In this document: one piece after another, positions 63,172 through 64,000 of the stretch
Position numbering within the stretch: the stretch's first letter is position 1
Layout of the letters: each line of letters begins with the position of its first letter
Origin: Gordonia polyisoprenivorans NBRC 16320 = JCM 10675
GTDB taxonomy: Bacteria; Actinomycetota; Actinomycetes; Mycobacteriales; Mycobacteriaceae
DNA length: 64,000 nt
NCBI RefSeq assembly: GCF_000241325.1
Contig: NZ_BAEI01000063.1
Coordinates: forward strand, 1-64,000
Reading direction: 5' to 3'
Program-made: the position numbers and the translations under genes
The notes under the pieces: generated by a model
Database searches by the model: none
What the model was told of the DNA's origin: nothing
What the model saw: only the letters and a program-made list of their open reading frames with translations

Positions 63172-64000
63172 CCCGCGACGACAGCAGCGCTTCAGTGCCG
63201 CGACGCCGCGCCCGAAGTGGCGGGCTGTTCCCGAAGTTCAGCAACTACCGCAAGACCCGCGCCACGAGTTCGGGGAGTTCGACACCCGGCAAGATCACGG
63301 TGTGCGTGCTCGCCGTCGCCGCGATCATCGGCGCGACCGCCTACTACGTGGACCGCTCGGGGTCGACGTCACTGACCGTCATGTTCCGCAACTCCGCGGG
63401 CCTCTACGTCGGTGATGAGGTGATGGTGCTCGGCGTGCCGGTGGGCAAGGTGGATGCGATCACCCCCGGCCCGAACGGGGTTCAGGTGGCGCTGACCGTC
63501 GACGGTCAGCCGATCCCGAAGGACGCCAAGGCCGCGATCATCGCGCCGACACTCGTGACCGGGCGGTACGTGCAGCTCGTCCCGCCCTACACCGGCGGCG
63601 ACACCCTGGCCGACGGATCGGAGATCCCCATCGACCGCACCGCAACCCCCGTCGAATTCGACGAGGTCAAACAGCAGTTGGTGCGGCTGACCGATGACCT
63701 CGGGCCGACCTCGGCGGACGAGCAGGGCTCGCTGAACCGATTCCTCACCACCACCGCGCGCACCGTCAACGGCAACGGTCAGGTGCTGCGGCAGGCGCTC
63801 GTGCAACTCTCCGGTGCGTCGGGCACCCTCGATCGCGGTGGTACCGACCTGTTCGCGACGGTGCGCAACCTGCAGCAGTTCGTCTCGGCGATGTCGGCGG
63901 CGGACAACCAGATCCGCACCTTCTCCGATCAGCTCGCGACGTTCTCCGGGGTGCTCGCCGACAACCGCACCGAAACCGATCAACTGCTCGCGAGTCTGGC
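63168..64000 (+). CDS. mceD: Mce-family protein D (partial, runs off window)
   Basis: Begins MTRDDSSASVPRRRARSG; TM near residues 43-64; MCE domain MFRNSAGLYVGDEVMVLGVPVGKVDAI. ATG overlaps the MceC stop. C-terminus lies beyond the right edge, where MceE and MceF are expected. Confidence 0.93.
   Translation, partial: MTRDDSSASVPRRRARSGGLFPKFSNYRKTRATSSGSSTPGKITVCVLAVAAIIGATAYYVDRSGSTSLTVMFRNSAGLYVGDEVMVLGVPVGKVDAITPGPNGVQVALTVDGQPIPKDAKAAIIAPTLVTGRYVQLVPPYTGGDTLADGSEIPIDRTATPVEFDEVKQQLVRLTDDLGPTSADEQGSLNRFLTTTARTVNGNGQVLRQALVQLSGASGTLDRGGTDLFATVRNLQQFVSAMSAADNQIRTFSDQLATFSGVLADNRTETDQLLASL

Overview
High-GC actinobacterial chromosome, most likely Gordonia or a close relative in Mycobacteriales. 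The order-level call rests on an mce operon with paired YrbE permeases, a fused HadA/HadB mycolic-type dehydratase, a menaquinone block ordered as in mycobacteria (menD, DUF3592, mgtA, menG, menJ, grcC, htpX), an F420-type luciferase-like enzyme, and many starts with a TANNNT box 6-7 bases before the start codon (leaderless mRNA signature). The genus is inference.

Layout. (1) 1-16242 is an exopolysaccharide locus: GDP-mannose dehydratase (cut by the left edge), three glycosyltransferases, a GH71-like lipoprotein, a WcaF-type acetyltransferase, a Wzy-like polymerase, an SGNH hydrolase, two Wzz-like proteins with degenerate cytoplasmic domains, a Wzx-like flippase, a condensation-type acyltransferase and the priming polyprenyl glycosylphosphotransferase. 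(2) 16363-22686 holds c-di-GMP genes: two EAL proteins with decayed GGDEF halves and one membrane GGDEF enzyme, around a convergent overlapping pair (acyltransferase-like plus ThiF/E1-like). (3) 22701-28554 has a DUF218 protein, menB, a small membrane protein, a thioesterase, an enoyl-reductase-like protein, an AbrB transporter and a methyltransferase. (4) 28585-29647 is a DUF559/AbiEi-like nuclease gene bracketed by two copies of a 94-bp palindromic element. (5) 29715-44673 is the menaquinone block, interrupted by a CDGSH/HemK-like/diiron-oxidase group, a stress operon with two alternative-sigma-like promoters, and a tandemly duplicated low-GC pair (small helical protein + DUF3558 lipoprotein) whose second copy carries two frameshifts. 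(6) 44695-54936 is the housekeeping block: YajQ, tRNA-Tyr/Thr/Met, rpmG, hadAB, then a TetR/membrane protein pair with clear operators, EamA/MocR, tRNA-Trp, secE, nusG, rplK, rplA. (7) 55048-64000 has AraC and VOC genes, an LLM oxidoreductase, an enoyl-CoA hydratase, and an mce operon running off the right edge.

How it fits together: the polysaccharide locus is complete for Wzx/Wzy-type synthesis and is followed directly by c-di-GMP turnover genes, suggesting second-messenger control of matrix production. The menaquinone block supplies ring synthesis (MenB, MenD), ring methylation (MenG), the prenyl tail (GrcC) and tail reduction (MenJ). The strongest candidates for undescribed biology are the palindrome-bracketed nuclease, the duplicated helical-protein/DUF3558 module, the ThiF/acyltransferase pair, and the CDGSH/HemK/diiron group.
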